Of a stretch of DNA of 42,524 nt, positions 16,581-23,339 are shown one piece after another (positions within the stretch are counted from its first letter, which is position 1; each line of letters begins with the position of its first letter). The position numbers were made by a program, and so were the translations under genes. The notes under the pieces are model-generated. The model saw only the letters and a program-made list of their open reading frames with translations. It had not been told where the DNA came from and searched no databases. This stretch comes from a virus, in the IMG/VR virus record IMGVR_UViG_3300021440_000052, positions 1-42,524 of that record. One strand, given 5' to 3'.

Positions 16581-18611
16581 ATGACCAATGTCTATTCGAG
16601 AATGCGCCAGCTCATCGGCACTACCGCCGAATGGGCCGCTGATGATCTGATCCTTGAGAATGGAGAGATTGGTATTGAGGTCATTGGCGCCTCGACCTAC
16701 AAGCTCAAGGTTGGCGATGGCACTCGCAAGTTCAGCGAGCTTCCCTATGCCGCAGCTCAGGGAGACATCACCAGCGTCTCTGCTGGCAGTGGCTTGTCTG
16801 GGGGAGGAACTGAAGGGGATGTCTCGCTGGCGGTCAACTTCGGTGTTGTTGCGCCGCTCGCCTCGCCTGCGTTCACTGGCACACCGACTGCGCCGACACC
16901 GGATGTCTCTGACAACTCGACGCATCTGTCCACGACTGCTTGGACACGCAGCTATGTTGGTGGGTACGCCGCAGCCTACCTCCCCCTGACTGGTGGGACG
17001 ATCACTGGTGGCTTGACAGTCAACGGCGCGTTCCAGATTGCGCCGGGAGGAAGTGCGCAAGTCCCGACGATGCCAACGACTGATGTCTCAACTCATGCCG
17101 CTACCACGGCATGGGTTCGTGACATGCTTGCTGTTCGCGGTCGCTCTGGTGCTAAGTGGAACTATGGTAGTGCGAATGCCGCTGTCGATCCCGGCGCAGG
17201 CAACATCGCTGTTCAGATAGGCACGGGCCAGAACCGCACCATTGCTATGAGCAAGACGGATGCGACAGGAACGCAACGCTACCTGTTGCTTCTACAGCCG
17301 GGTGATGACATTGTCATTTCGGTGCCTGCCGACAGCGCTCAGCCCATTACTGGCTTCGCTCGTTACGACATCGTCGGCCAGCTTGCTGATCATGGCACTT
17401 GGGTTTCATTCCCGGCTCACCTTATTGATACCTCTGGAGACGGGACGCCGCCTGCTGTCGGAACGCCAATGCTCGTCACTGGCTTCCTCAATACAGCTAC
17501 TGGTGATGGCCCGATCACCGGAGTGTCGGCTGGCTACGGCATCACTGGTGGTGGCGCGAGCGGCGTTGTTGAAGTTGCCATCGACACGTCTATTGTCGCA
17601 GAGCTGTCCGACCTCGCTGCGTATCTCCCCCTTTCTGGTGGCGTCATCAGCGGTGCCCTTACTGTCACAGGCGCACTCAACGTCCAAGGTGGATACTACT
17701 TCGGCGCAGGCGATGCCGCGCATCCCATGCTTCGCCGCAACGGCAACGCTGTCGAAGTCGTCACAGGCGACCAATCGGCCTATGCGCCGATCAACGCGAG
17801 TGATGGCACGTTCTACGGAAGTGTCAGCGTTCAAGGGGCTGCGTTTGCTACGAACTTTGCCATTGGTACTGGCGCTCCTGAGAATGCTGGCACTACCGGA
17901 TTTGGTACGACAGCGAATGGTCCGTACATCACCTATTGGGGCAACGGCTCTGCTGGTGCTGGTCGGATGGACTTTACTGTTGGTGGTGCCGTTCGTGGAT
18001 CCATTGACAGTGGTACCGGCGAGTTCAACTGGAACGCCGCCATCAACGTCCCGAAGCCTGCTGCTGGCGAAAACAGCACGAAGGTCGCAACGACCAATTG
18101 GGTGCGCGACCAGATCGCATCTAGCGGCTTCACTGCTGGCGATGTCAAGACGACTGCCTCCCCTCTTGACCAGCCGGGGTGGTACTCCTGCGATGGCTCC
18201 ATCAAGAGCAAGACGACAGACGCCGCTCTGTATGCCGCCATTGGTGATACGTTCGCCATTGGAGGGGAAGGGCCGGATGAGTTCCGCGTTCCTGACATCG
18301 ACGGTCGCACGGTGTATGGACCGGACAACGGCAAGGGTCGCTTGGGCAACGGTCGATCTGGAGGCTTCACTGGTGCTGCTGTTCTTGGTGCGACAGGCGG
18401 CCAGCAGTCCCATACCCTCGCCAAATCTGAGGTCCCTCCTCCCGGTGCCGCATTCGATGTTGGCTCCTTCCTGACGTATGAGGCATATGGCCCCAGCTCT
18501 GGCGCTGCTGGCGCAGCGTCCAACGTCTACAACGCCAGCGTTGGCTTCGGTGGACAAGCGCACAACACGACCTCTCCGGGCATCGTGCTGCGCTACCTGA
18601 TCAAGCGATAA
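16581..18611 (+). CDS. Tail fibre protein with C-terminal collar domain
   Basis: A 676-residue receptor-binding fibre. Residues 15-60 (LILENGEIGIEVIGASTYKL then KVGDGTRKFSELPY) match the N-terminal virion-binding repeat seen in many fibres. Three imperfect fibre repeats of the form 'T.DVS..TT.W.R' occur near residues 112, 170 and 505. The end, from GDVKTTASPLDQPGWYSCDG through FRVPDIDGRTVYG, is a Phage Tail Collar domain (PF07484 type). Glycine-rich distal sequence may carry host specificity. Confidence 0.93.
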   Translation: MTNVYSRMRQLIGTTAEWAADDLILENGEIGIEVIGASTYKLKVGDGTRKFSELPYAAAQGDITSVSAGSGLSGGGTEGDVSLAVNFGVVAPLASPAFTGTPTAPTPDVSDNSTHLSTTAWTRSYVGGYAAAYLPLTGGTITGGLTVNGAFQIAPGGSAQVPTMPTTDVSTHAATTAWVRDMLAVRGRSGAKWNYGSANAAVDPGAGNIAVQIGTGQNRTIAMSKTDATGTQRYLLLLQPGDDIVISVPADSAQPITGFARYDIVGQLADHGTWVSFPAHLIDTSGDGTPPAVGTPMLVTGFLNTATGDGPITGVSAGYGITGGGASGVVEVAIDTSIVAELSDLAAYLPLSGGVISGALTVTGALNVQGGYYFGAGDAAHPMLRRNGNAVEVVTGDQSAYAPINASDGTFYGSVSVQGAAFATNFAIGTGAPENAGTTGFGTTANGPYITYWGNGSAGAGRMDFTVGGAVRGSIDSGTGEFNWNAAINVPKPAAGENSTKVATTNWVRDQIASSGFTAGDVKTTASPLDQPGWYSCDGSIKSKTTDAALYAAIGDTFAIGGEGPDEFRVPDIDGRTVYGPDNGKGRLGNGRSGGFTGAAVLGATGGQQSHTLAKSEVPPPGAAFDVGSFLTYEAYGPSSGAAGAASNVYNASVGFGGQAHNTTSPGIVLRYLIKR

Positions 18612-18621
18612 GGAGACAGAG

Positions 18622-18885
18622 ATGGAAACCACTTGGAAGATCATTGGCACAGAGGGGCAATTTGCCGTTGTCGAGTACATGCGTGACGGCAAGTCGATCA
18701 TTCTCCAAATCCTTCCTCCAACGCCATTGGAGGAGGAGACGGAGGAGCAAGCGCTTGAGAAGCGGATCAACGCTCACATGCCGACGGTCGAGCAGTTTGC
18801 TGGTGCTGCCACCAACGATCCTTCGCGCCTTGTCGGTATCGCAGGGCCGCAAGTCGCGCCCTCCCCTCGCCCTGCCAAGATGTGA
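18622..18885 (+). CDS. Small protein after the fibre, possible fibre chaperone
   Basis: An 87-residue protein starting METTWKIIGTEGQFAVVEYM, with an acidic helix (PLEEETEEQALEKRI) and a Pro-rich basic end. The N-terminal strands are typical of short proteins encoded after collar-domain fibres, which are often assembly factors. No motif is diagnostic. AAGGAG lies about ten bases before the ATG, ten bases after the fibre stop. Confidence 0.65.
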   Translation: METTWKIIGTEGQFAVVEYMRDGKSIILQILPPTPLEEETEEQALEKRINAHMPTVEQFAGAATNDPSRLVGIAGPQVAPSPRPAKM

Positions 18886-18896
18886 GATGTAGAAAC

Positions 18897-18929
18897 AGCT
18901 TCCTGTTGTCGCTCGAAACCCGCTAGGCT
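18897..18929 (+). promoter_or_regulatory. Putative promoter before the signal-peptide genes
   Basis: AGCTTCCTGTTGT (18897-18909) matches 12 of 13 bases of the sequence at 29949-29961. CTGTTG and TAGGCT lie 15 bp apart. This is a weak sigma70-like pair; the support is that the same block occurs in a second large intergenic gap. Confidence 0.35.
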
Positions 18930-18995
18930 TTTTAGGTCCCGCTGAGTTTAGGGGTGGGATTGTTACTCAAGTTGATCAACATAGGAGACTTCAAG

Positions 18996-19406
18996 ATGAA
19001 CGCTATCAAGTACGTTGCGCTGGCGCTGGCTGGCATCTTCGCGGCTGGCGCGGTCCATGCGGCCTCGCTGACCATCGGCACCGGCCAGACCGGCGCTGTG
19101 TCGGGTGGCCAGACCACCTCGCAGTCGGGTTCCGTGTCGGGTGCCGCTCTGGTCGGCATCAGCGCTGGCCAGACCAGCGGTCGCTCGGTGAGCGGCGGTG
19201 TCGCTGGTGCGTCCAACTCGACCACTCCGGGCGCCAACACCTCGACGGCCGGCAATCTCCAGGGCAGCGCGACCCAGACCAACACCGCCTCCGGTGCGCT
19301 GGGCCTCGCGGCCACCGGCAACGCCTCGACCGCCAACGCCAACCAGATCAGCGGCGGCATCGCGGCTGGTCAGTACGGCACGCTGGTTCTGTCGCCGCTG
19401 CCGTAA
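18996..19406 (+). CDS. Secreted Ser/Thr/Gly/Ala-rich repetitive protein
   Basis: A 136-residue protein with a clear Sec signal peptide (MNAIKYVALALAGIFAAGAV, cleavage near HA-ASL). The mature part is low-complexity, with GQT, SGS and GVAGASN repeats and no Cys, Trp or Phe, as in adhesin or amyloid-like surface proteins. A role in the host envelope late in infection is inferred. The ATG has AGGAG eight bases upstream; an in-frame GTG at 18954 would spoil the signal peptide. Codon use is GC-biased like the capsid gene, suggesting high expression. Confidence 0.8.
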   Translation: MNAIKYVALALAGIFAAGAVHAASLTIGTGQTGAVSGGQTTSQSGSVSGAALVGISAGQTSGRSVSGGVAGASNSTTPGANTSTAGNLQGSATQTNTASGALGLAATGNASTANANQISGGIAAGQYGTLVLSPLP

Positions 19407-19428
19407 GGCAACACAACACGGTCGGTGG

Positions 19429-19573
19429 GTTGGGCCTACCTTCCCCACTGACATAGTGGCTCGCCTGTCTTCGCAACCTCACGCACCCCAAGGCGTGTAG
19501 GCCCCACACCACCCCGCGAAGGCAGGCGGGTTTCTCTTCAAGGTAGGATTAATCCAACACAAGCATAGGTAGG
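19429..19573 (+). promoter_or_regulatory. Structured leader/terminator region with possible ribosome-site pairing
   Basis: Nested helices are visible. GTTGG (19429) pairs with CCAAC (19554). CCTACCTT (19435-19442) pairs with AAGGTAGG (19540-19547). A 13-bp near-perfect stem joins 19462-19474 to 19516-19528. CACGC and GCGTG form an inner hairpin. AGGTAGGAT (19541-19549) is repeated exactly at the ribosome site of the next gene (19567-19575), so the CCTACC strand could instead cover that ribosome site. A terminator-like CCCGC/GCGGG hairpin followed by TTTCTCTT is embedded. Confidence 0.5.
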
Positions 19574-19576
19574 ATC

Positions 19577-20278
19577 ATGAAGCGTTTCAATATGGTGAGC
19601 TTCGCGCTTGCCGCCCTCCTCGCCTCCTCGCTGGCCATGAAGGTCGAGGCGCAGACCGCCAACAGCGCCAGTGGCGCGGCGTCCAACTCCAACTCCAACT
19701 CTGGCGCCAATTCGTTCAGCGCGTCTGGTGCGACTGGCGGCAATGCCGCTGCGATCAATGGTGCCTCGACTGGCGCGTCCAGCGTCACGTTCAACAGCGG
19801 CAACAACAGCCCCTACTCGGTCAACAATCCCAACGATGTGACCATCCGCAGCGCGCCGCAAATCTACGTTCCGTCCGTGATCACGGGCAACGTCTGCGCC
19901 CTCGGCGCCAGCGCTGGTGCGTCGTGGCTGGGAGCGGGCTTCGCCGTCGGCACCAGCTGGGAGAGCGCCCAGTGCGAGAACCGCCACCGTGTCGCCCTCC
20001 TCTACAACATGGGCGAGAAGGCTGCCGCCAAGGAAGTCCTCTGCGACACCAAGGAGGTCTATGAGGGCTTCAAGCGCACCGGCAATCCGTGTGTCGTTCG
20101 CCCCCAGTGGGAGCCGAAGGAGAACGTGAGCCAGCTTCCGGCCAAGCCTGTCGTGCCTGTCGCTGCTCCTGCGCCGCGAATGGCGTTCAACGCTTCGATG
20201 TACGCCACTGGCGCCGACTGCCTCAATGCCGCTTCGGCGGCTGGCGCCTCCCTCAGCGAGTGCGCCGGCAAGCGCTAG
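19577..20278 (+). CDS. Secreted Cys-containing protein of unknown function
   Basis: A 233-residue protein with a signal peptide (MVSFALAALLASSLAMKVEA) and a mature start rich in Asn and Ser. The core, SWESAQCENRHRVALLY then GEKAAAKEVLCDTKEVYEGF, resembles a family seen near lysis or tail genes of several phages (C..R..A..L...G...A...LC). Six Cys in the mature part could form disulfides in the periplasm. It lies between the fibre and lysis genes and probably acts at the envelope. GC-biased codons suggest high expression. Confidence 0.8.
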   Translation: MKRFNMVSFALAALLASSLAMKVEAQTANSASGAASNSNSNSGANSFSASGATGGNAAAINGASTGASSVTFNSGNNSPYSVNNPNDVTIRSAPQIYVPSVITGNVCALGASAGASWLGAGFAVGTSWESAQCENRHRVALLYNMGEKAAAKEVLCDTKEVYEGFKRTGNPCVVRPQWEPKENVSQLPAKPVVPVAAPAPRMAFNASMYATGADCLNAASAAGASLSECAGKR

Positions 20279-20317
20279 AGAGTTAGCAGCCAACTGTCTT
20301 AGCAGTTGGGACTAGGT

Positions 20318-20356
20318 GGGCGGCTCAAGGACATCCTTGGGTCGCCCGCTCTTTTT
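20318..20356 (+). terminator. Rho-independent terminator after the secreted protein genes
   Basis: A 14-bp stem, GGGCGGCTCAAGGA against TCCTTGGGTCGCCC with two G-U pairs, is followed by GCTCTTTTTG. This is the most canonical terminator in the window. A smaller hairpin, CCAACTG/CAGTTGG, precedes it at 20290-20309. Confidence 0.85.
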
Positions 20357-20374
20357 GTTCAATAGGAGGAGAGA

Positions 20375-20737
20375 ATGCCAGCCACTGATCTGACGACTGC
20401 CATCTTGGCCATGGGCCAGTTCTACACCAATGATGGCGCAGCGATGCTCGGCAACCTTGGAGAGGTCGCCACCCATCAGCAGAACGACATCGTGTCGATC
20501 GAGGCGATGCGTGCGCGCTTCATCGAGCTTGGCCACACGACTGGACTCAATGAGCTGGACGCGATCATCCTCAAGTTCCAGTCCGGTGAGTTGGTCGATG
20601 CCTGCTCCAACATCAACTGGTTCTCCTTGCTGATGAATGAGATTGGCTTCAATCTCACCCAGTACGGTGAGCTGCTGGAGGGGATTGAGCCTGAGCCGTC
20701 GCCTACCGCGAAGAAGGTCGCCCCAAAGAAGGGGTGA
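20375..20737 (+). CDS. Hypothetical protein at the head of the lysis cassette
   Basis: A 120-residue, mostly helical, acidic protein with a Lys/Pro-rich end (SPTAKKVAPKKG). No signal peptide or membrane segment is seen. AGGAGGAG precedes the ATG, and the stop overlaps the holin-like start (TGATG), suggesting translational coupling with the lysis genes. Function is unknown; a virion or lysis accessory role is possible. Confidence 0.75.
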   Translation: MPATDLTTAILAMGQFYTNDGAAMLGNLGEVATHQQNDIVSIEAMRARFIELGHTTGLNELDAIILKFQSGELVDACSNINWFSLLMNEIGFNLTQYGELLEGIEPEPSPTAKKVAPKKG

Positions 20738-20970
20738 TGGACAAGGGCCCAGAATTTGATCGGGTGAAGGCGGCATTCTACCTTGTCGCCTTTGTCATCT
20801 CTGTTCAGTGCTTTGTTGTGCTGATAGGAGTCATAGCTTGCGTCTGGCACGCGCCAGAGATCATCGCAGGCAAGGCCCAGTGTAATGCCAAGGAGCAGCT
20901 CATTGAGCTACTCGCCCAAGCGATGACGGCAGCAATGGCGTTCGCCGGGGGATACTCAAGGAAGGATTGA
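20737..20970 (+). CDS. Holin-like small membrane protein
   Basis: A 77-residue protein. One strong membrane segment (FYLVAFVISVQCFVVLIGVI) follows a short charged N-terminus. A second, weak hydrophobic stretch (AQAMTAAMAFAGGY) lies near the C-terminus. Size, topology and its place directly before the endolysin support a holin role: opening the inner membrane at a set time. ATG at 20737 has GAAGGGG upstream; an in-frame GTG at 20734 overlaps the previous stop. Confidence 0.65.
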   Translation: MDKGPEFDRVKAAFYLVAFVISVQCFVVLIGVIACVWHAPEIIAGKAQCNAKEQLIELLAQAMTAAMAFAGGYSRKD

Positions 20971-20972
20971 TC

Positions 20973-21404
20973 ATGAAATTGACGCCGCATTTCTCGTTGG
21001 AGGAGTTTACGCATTCCGATACCGCCGTGTCGCGCGGCATCAACAACTCCCCTCCCCATGACGTCGAGCTCAACATCAAGTTCCTCGCAGAGTTCATGGA
21101 GAAGGTCCGCGAAGTCCTCGGCAACAATCCCATCGTCATCACCAGCGGCTATCGCTCGCCAGCCGTCAACGCGGCTGTCGGCGGATCGTCCACGAGCCAG
21201 CACCTCAGTGGATTGGCGTGCGACTTCACATGTCCTGCCTTCGGCGCTCCCATCGACATCTGTAAGGCAATCATGGCCTCTGGTCTCAAGTATGACCAGC
21301 TCATCCATGAACATCATTCGTGGGTTCACATCAGCATTGCCAAGGAGCCTCGCATGATGGCTCTTACCATCGACAACAACGGCACGCGGCACGGCATCGC
21401 GTGA
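20973..21404 (+). CDS. Endolysin, peptidase M15 family (PF08291 type)
   Basis: A 143-residue zinc carboxy/endopeptidase that cuts peptidoglycan cross-bridges. The metal and catalytic residues are readable: SQHLSGLACDF (H and D ligands), a helix with YDQLIHEH, and SWVHIS with the last His. FSLEEFTHS at the start and ITSGYRSPAVNAAVGGSSTS are family features. There is no signal peptide, so release needs the holin. AAGGA precedes the ATG. Confidence 0.93.
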   Translation: MKLTPHFSLEEFTHSDTAVSRGINNSPPHDVELNIKFLAEFMEKVREVLGNNPIVITSGYRSPAVNAAVGGSSTSQHLSGLACDFTCPAFGAPIDICKAIMASGLKYDQLIHEHHSWVHISIAKEPRMMALTIDNNGTRHGIA

Positions 21405-21550
21405 ACGTCTCAACAATCATTGCGATTGTTGCTAGCATCTTGATGATCATCTTGTTGTTGATGATCTTCGGAGGAGAGAAGCAAGTGAAGCACTCTCCTC
21501 CTCTGAGGCCCTCGATGGGACTTCTCGTTTCTAACCACATAACGGGTTAG
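21401..21550 (+). CDS. Small membrane protein at the end of the lysis cassette
   Basis: A 49-residue protein starting at GTG within the endolysin stop (GTGA overlap). Residues 4-23 (STIIAIVASILMIILLLMIF) form one membrane anchor, followed by a short basic, Pro-containing tail. Position suggests a spanin-like, second holin or antiholin function, but it lacks a lipobox and a coiled coil, so no role is firm. The coding end overlaps the left arm of a hairpin. Confidence 0.55.
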   Translation: MNVSTIIAIVASILMIILLLMIFGGEKQVKHSPPLRPSMGLLVSNHITG

Positions 21551-21567
21551 AAACACAACACTGTTTT
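21527..21567 (+). terminator. Terminator-like hairpin after the lysis genes
   Basis: A perfect 10-bp stem (GTTTCTAACC/GGTTAGAAAC, 21527-21536 with 21545-21554), then ACAACACTGTTTTT. The T run is nine bases away, so termination is probable but not textbook. It overlaps the last codons of the small membrane protein. Confidence 0.55.
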
Positions 21568-21605
21568 TATGATGATTTCAGTGCTGTGAATAGAAATGTG
21601 CCAGT

Positions 21606-21655
21606 CTTTACTGGTGAAAAGAGCGCTTTTCTTTACTGGGTTCTGGGGCGATAAT
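21606..21655 (+). promoter_or_regulatory. Promoter region of the candidate large RNA
   Basis: CTTTACTGG occurs twice, 25 bp apart (21606-21614 and 21631-21639). GATAAT (21650-21655) is a good -10 box, with TTTTCT 17 bp upstream as a weak -35. AGCGCTTTTCTTTACTG (21622-21638) matches the sequence before the protease gene. The expected start, near 21662, coincides with the first base of a perfect hairpin. Confidence 0.5.
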
Positions 21656-21702
21656 CGGCTTCCCTAGTCGAGCGATTGACTAGGGCCGTCGCCCAGTGTC
21701 CT

Positions 21703-21921
21703 CAGCGCTCCTTGTAGCCAGTGACCGCGCGGTGTTCGGTGAAGGGTCCACGATCCTCCGACAAGAAACGGAGGCCGCCATCAAGACCAAGGCGCGGCGA
21801 CCACTTCTAAAACCCCGGCGGTAAGAGGCCAGGACCCGTAGCTCAGCGCTCCTCGTAGCCACGCTCAGCGTCCCGTCGCTTACAAGCTTTATCCCTCCCG
21901 GCCAAGCGCTCATCGTAGCCA
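21703..21921 (+). repeat. Three copies of an 18-nt motif
   Basis: CAGCGCTCCTTGTAGCCA at 21703-21720, CAGCGCTCCTCGTAGCCA at 21844-21861 and AAGCGCTCATCGTAGCCA at 21904-21921. The first two differ by one base; the third by three. Spacing is irregular (141 and 60 bases), which argues against a simple tandem repeat and for a recurring structural or protein-binding element. Confidence 0.8.
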
Positions 21922-22125
21922 GCGCCAGAGGACCCAGTAGCGTCCGCAAAAGCGGAAAGAGCGAACGGTCAACTCGGAGGAGTAGCGAAAGGGGTTCAGG
22001 GCAGAGGGGAGGAAACGCAGCCGCAAGCCGAAAGCGCCTCCATCTGTTACCTGTAAAATTGGAAAGCAAATACCCTGTGAGTATTGCCGTTGAGGGAGAC
22101 GGAGTAGCGACCGTGTCCCGATACG

Positions 22126-22175
22126 CCAGCACTCAGCTGGACGATGATCACGCCGTGACATCGAATAACGTCAAG
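22126..22175 (+). repeat. Cassette leader element, copy A
   Basis: CCAGC...GCTGG hairpin followed by GGACGATGATCACG and a second hairpin, GACAT-CGAATA-ACGTC. Nearly the same element precedes the gene at 23716, and a diverged form the gene at 23340. It sits directly before the ribosome site of the gene at 22191. Confidence 0.65.
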
Positions 22176-22190
22176 TGAAGGAATAGAACA

Positions 22191-22559
22191 ATGTCTGCTA
22201 AGAAGATCACGAAGAAGGTCGCCATCAAGTCCATCGTTTCGACCGTCAAGAACGGCAAGCATGGCGTCAAGGTTCTGCCCGCCAAGAACATCGATGTTGT
22301 CGTCAAGGCCATCGCCAAGAGCAAGGCCAAGACCAAGAAGGAGCGCAAGTCCATCCTCAAGGATGCGATGGACAAGCGTCTGGTCCTCAAGAAGGCCATC
22401 GATGAGAGCAAGACGCAAGATGGCTCGCAGCGCTACAAGGCGCTCAAGGCCATCAGCGCCGCTGGCAAGAAGGGTCTGAGCGTTGCGACGTTCGTGGAGA
22501 AGAACCCTCCCTATCTGGTTCGCTATCTCACGGGCCACGGCCTTGTGACCATTCACTAA
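22191..22559 (+). CDS. Small basic protein, paralogue family member 1
   Basis: A 122-residue, very Lys-rich protein (MSAKKITKKVAIK). Residues 60-122 (DKRLVLKKAIDESKTQDGSQ through KGLSVATFVEKNPPYLVRYL) are about 80% identical to the protein at 23340, and more distantly like the C-terminus of the protein at 25241. The shared part looks like a small helical or winged-helix domain, so nucleic-acid binding is inferred. It is the first gene after the candidate RNA. Confidence 0.8.
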   Translation: MSAKKITKKVAIKSIVSTVKNGKHGVKVLPAKNIDVVVKAIAKSKAKTKKERKSILKDAMDKRLVLKKAIDESKTQDGSQRYKALKAISAAGKKGLSVATFVEKNPPYLVRYLTGHGLVTIH

Positions 22560-22563
22560 GTGT

Positions 22564-22606
22564 TGCGCATGAGGGGAGGGGCTACGGCTCCTCCCCTCTC
22601 CCCAGC
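22564..22606 (+). repeat. Cassette hairpin repeat, copy B
   Basis: TGCGCATGA, then a 12-bp stem (GAGGGGAGGGGC with GCTCCTCCCCTC, one G-U pair, loop TACG) and CTCCCCAGC. It occurs three times after small early genes (also 23240 and 23613). It works plausibly as a terminator or processing hairpin between cassettes. Confidence 0.85.
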
Positions 22607-22636
22607 ATTTGGACTGGACAACGAAGGAGAAAGACA

Positions 22637-22861
22637 ATGGCTGCTATCGAGAACAAGACCTACTACACCATCGCCATCCGTCGCGACGACGGCAAGTGGT
22701 ATCCCGAGTTCGGTGACTATGACCGTGAGGTCGTTGCCGATGAGCGTGCGGACATCCTCCATGGAGCAGAGGTGACCGCCAAGAACGTCAAGATCATTCG
22801 CAGCAACCACGCACAGGCGGACATCGATGCCGCCATCGCCAAGCTCAACAACACCAACTGA
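22637..22861 (+). CDS. Small hypothetical early protein
   Basis: A 74-residue protein (MAAIENKTYYTIAIRRDDGK) with a beta-rich N-terminus resembling a small 'response to D-G-K-W' fold and a helical end (QADIDAAIAKLNNTN). No family recognised. AAGGAG lies before the ATG in the shared GGAGAAAGACAATGGCTGC start region, found also before the genes at 23340 and 23716. Confidence 0.8.
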   Translation: MAAIENKTYYTIAIRRDDGKWYPEFGDYDREVVADERADILHGAEVTAKNVKIIRSNHAQADIDAAIAKLNNTN

Positions 22862-22872
22862 GGAGAGAGACC

Positions 22873-23052
22873 ATGTCGAAGTCGATGTTCAAGGACCCCA
22901 AGGCATACGCCCAGCAATTGCTCACCATCGCTTGCGGGCGCAAGGACGTTGCGCAGAACTTCGTGATCTGCGCGGCACGTGAGTTCCCCCTCTGCCCGGC
23001 CACATTCTTGGTCGATGTGATGAAGGAGCTTCTCAAGGATGAGGGCAAGTAA
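22873..23052 (+). CDS. Small hypothetical protein
   Basis: A 59-residue protein: MSKSMFKDPKAYAQQLLTIA, then CGRKDVAQNFVICAAREF and an acidic-basic end (MKELLKDEGK). It looks like a compact three-helix protein. AGGAGAG lies before the ATG and the spacing to its neighbours is short, so it is part of the same transcription unit. Function unknown. Confidence 0.7.
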   Translation: MSKSMFKDPKAYAQQLLTIACGRKDVAQNFVICAAREFPLCPATFLVDVMKELLKDEGK

Positions 23053-23053
23053 C

Positions 23054-23230
23054 ATGATCCACGATCCAATCAAGATCGCAAACATGAGCGATGCGGAGTT
23101 GAAGGCCGCTGTCATGCGGTTGACGCTCCAAGGACGGTCGCCCAGCGACTTGCGCAAGGTGACCAAGCCCTACCTCGATGAGGTCAAGAAGCGCATCACA
23201 CAGCGAACCGGACACAAGTTCAAGAGCTAG
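23054..23230 (+). CDS. Small basic hypothetical protein
   Basis: A 58-residue, helical protein (MIHDPIKIANMSDAELKAAV) with a basic C-terminus (KKRITQRTGHKFKS). It starts one base after the previous stop. 'MSDAELKAAVMRLTLQGRSP' suggests a small helical DNA-binding or scaffold module, but there is no clear family. Confidence 0.7.
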   Translation: MIHDPIKIANMSDAELKAAVMRLTLQGRSPSDLRKVTKPYLDEVKKRITQRTGHKFKS

Positions 23231-23239
23231 AGGAAGCAT

Positions 23240-23334
23240 TGCGCATGAGGGGGAGGGGCTGTGGCTCCTCCCCTTCTCCCCAGCGCTTCCGCTGGACATG
23301 ACCGCGATGCGGCATGGTATCATGACTAGGAGAA
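23240..23334 (+). repeat. Cassette repeat, copy C (hairpin plus leader element)
   Basis: The TGCGCATGAGGGGG hairpin unit (23240-23284, loop TGTG) runs into CCAGCG-CTTC-CGCTGG and then GCATG-GTAT-CATGA. The loop and stem bases differ from copies A and D while pairing is kept, which favours selection on RNA or operator structure. Confidence 0.8.
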
Positions 23335-23339
23335 AGACA

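Larger units (their letters stand above)
21662..22190 (+). ncRNA. Candidate large structured RNA or very long structured leader
   Basis: A 529-base stretch with no credible + strand gene. It begins with a perfect 8-bp hairpin (CCCTAGTC/GACTAGGG). Further stems are CCTCCG/CGGAGG (21755-21774), TCCGC-AAAA-GCGGA (21943-21956), GGAGG/CCTCC enclosing CGC/GCG (22008-22041) and a 9-bp stem with one mismatch (22094-22119). The motif CAGCGCTCCTTGTAGCCA recurs three times, and GTAGC seven times. It may be a stand-alone RNA or the 5' leader of the gene at 22191. I cannot assign it to GOLLD, ROOL or another known class by eye. Confidence 0.5.

Noticed and set aside
21833-21880. CCCGTAGCTCAGCG resembles a tRNA D-arm start
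   Set aside because: No acceptor stem, anticodon arm or GTTCRANNC T-loop at the right distance.
21680-22132. A 150-codon open frame on the minus strand across the gene-free region
   Set aside because: Its product is low-complexity, lacks a ribosome site, and its internal repeats (ATRSAE) merely reflect the DNA repeats. Every other gene is on the + strand.
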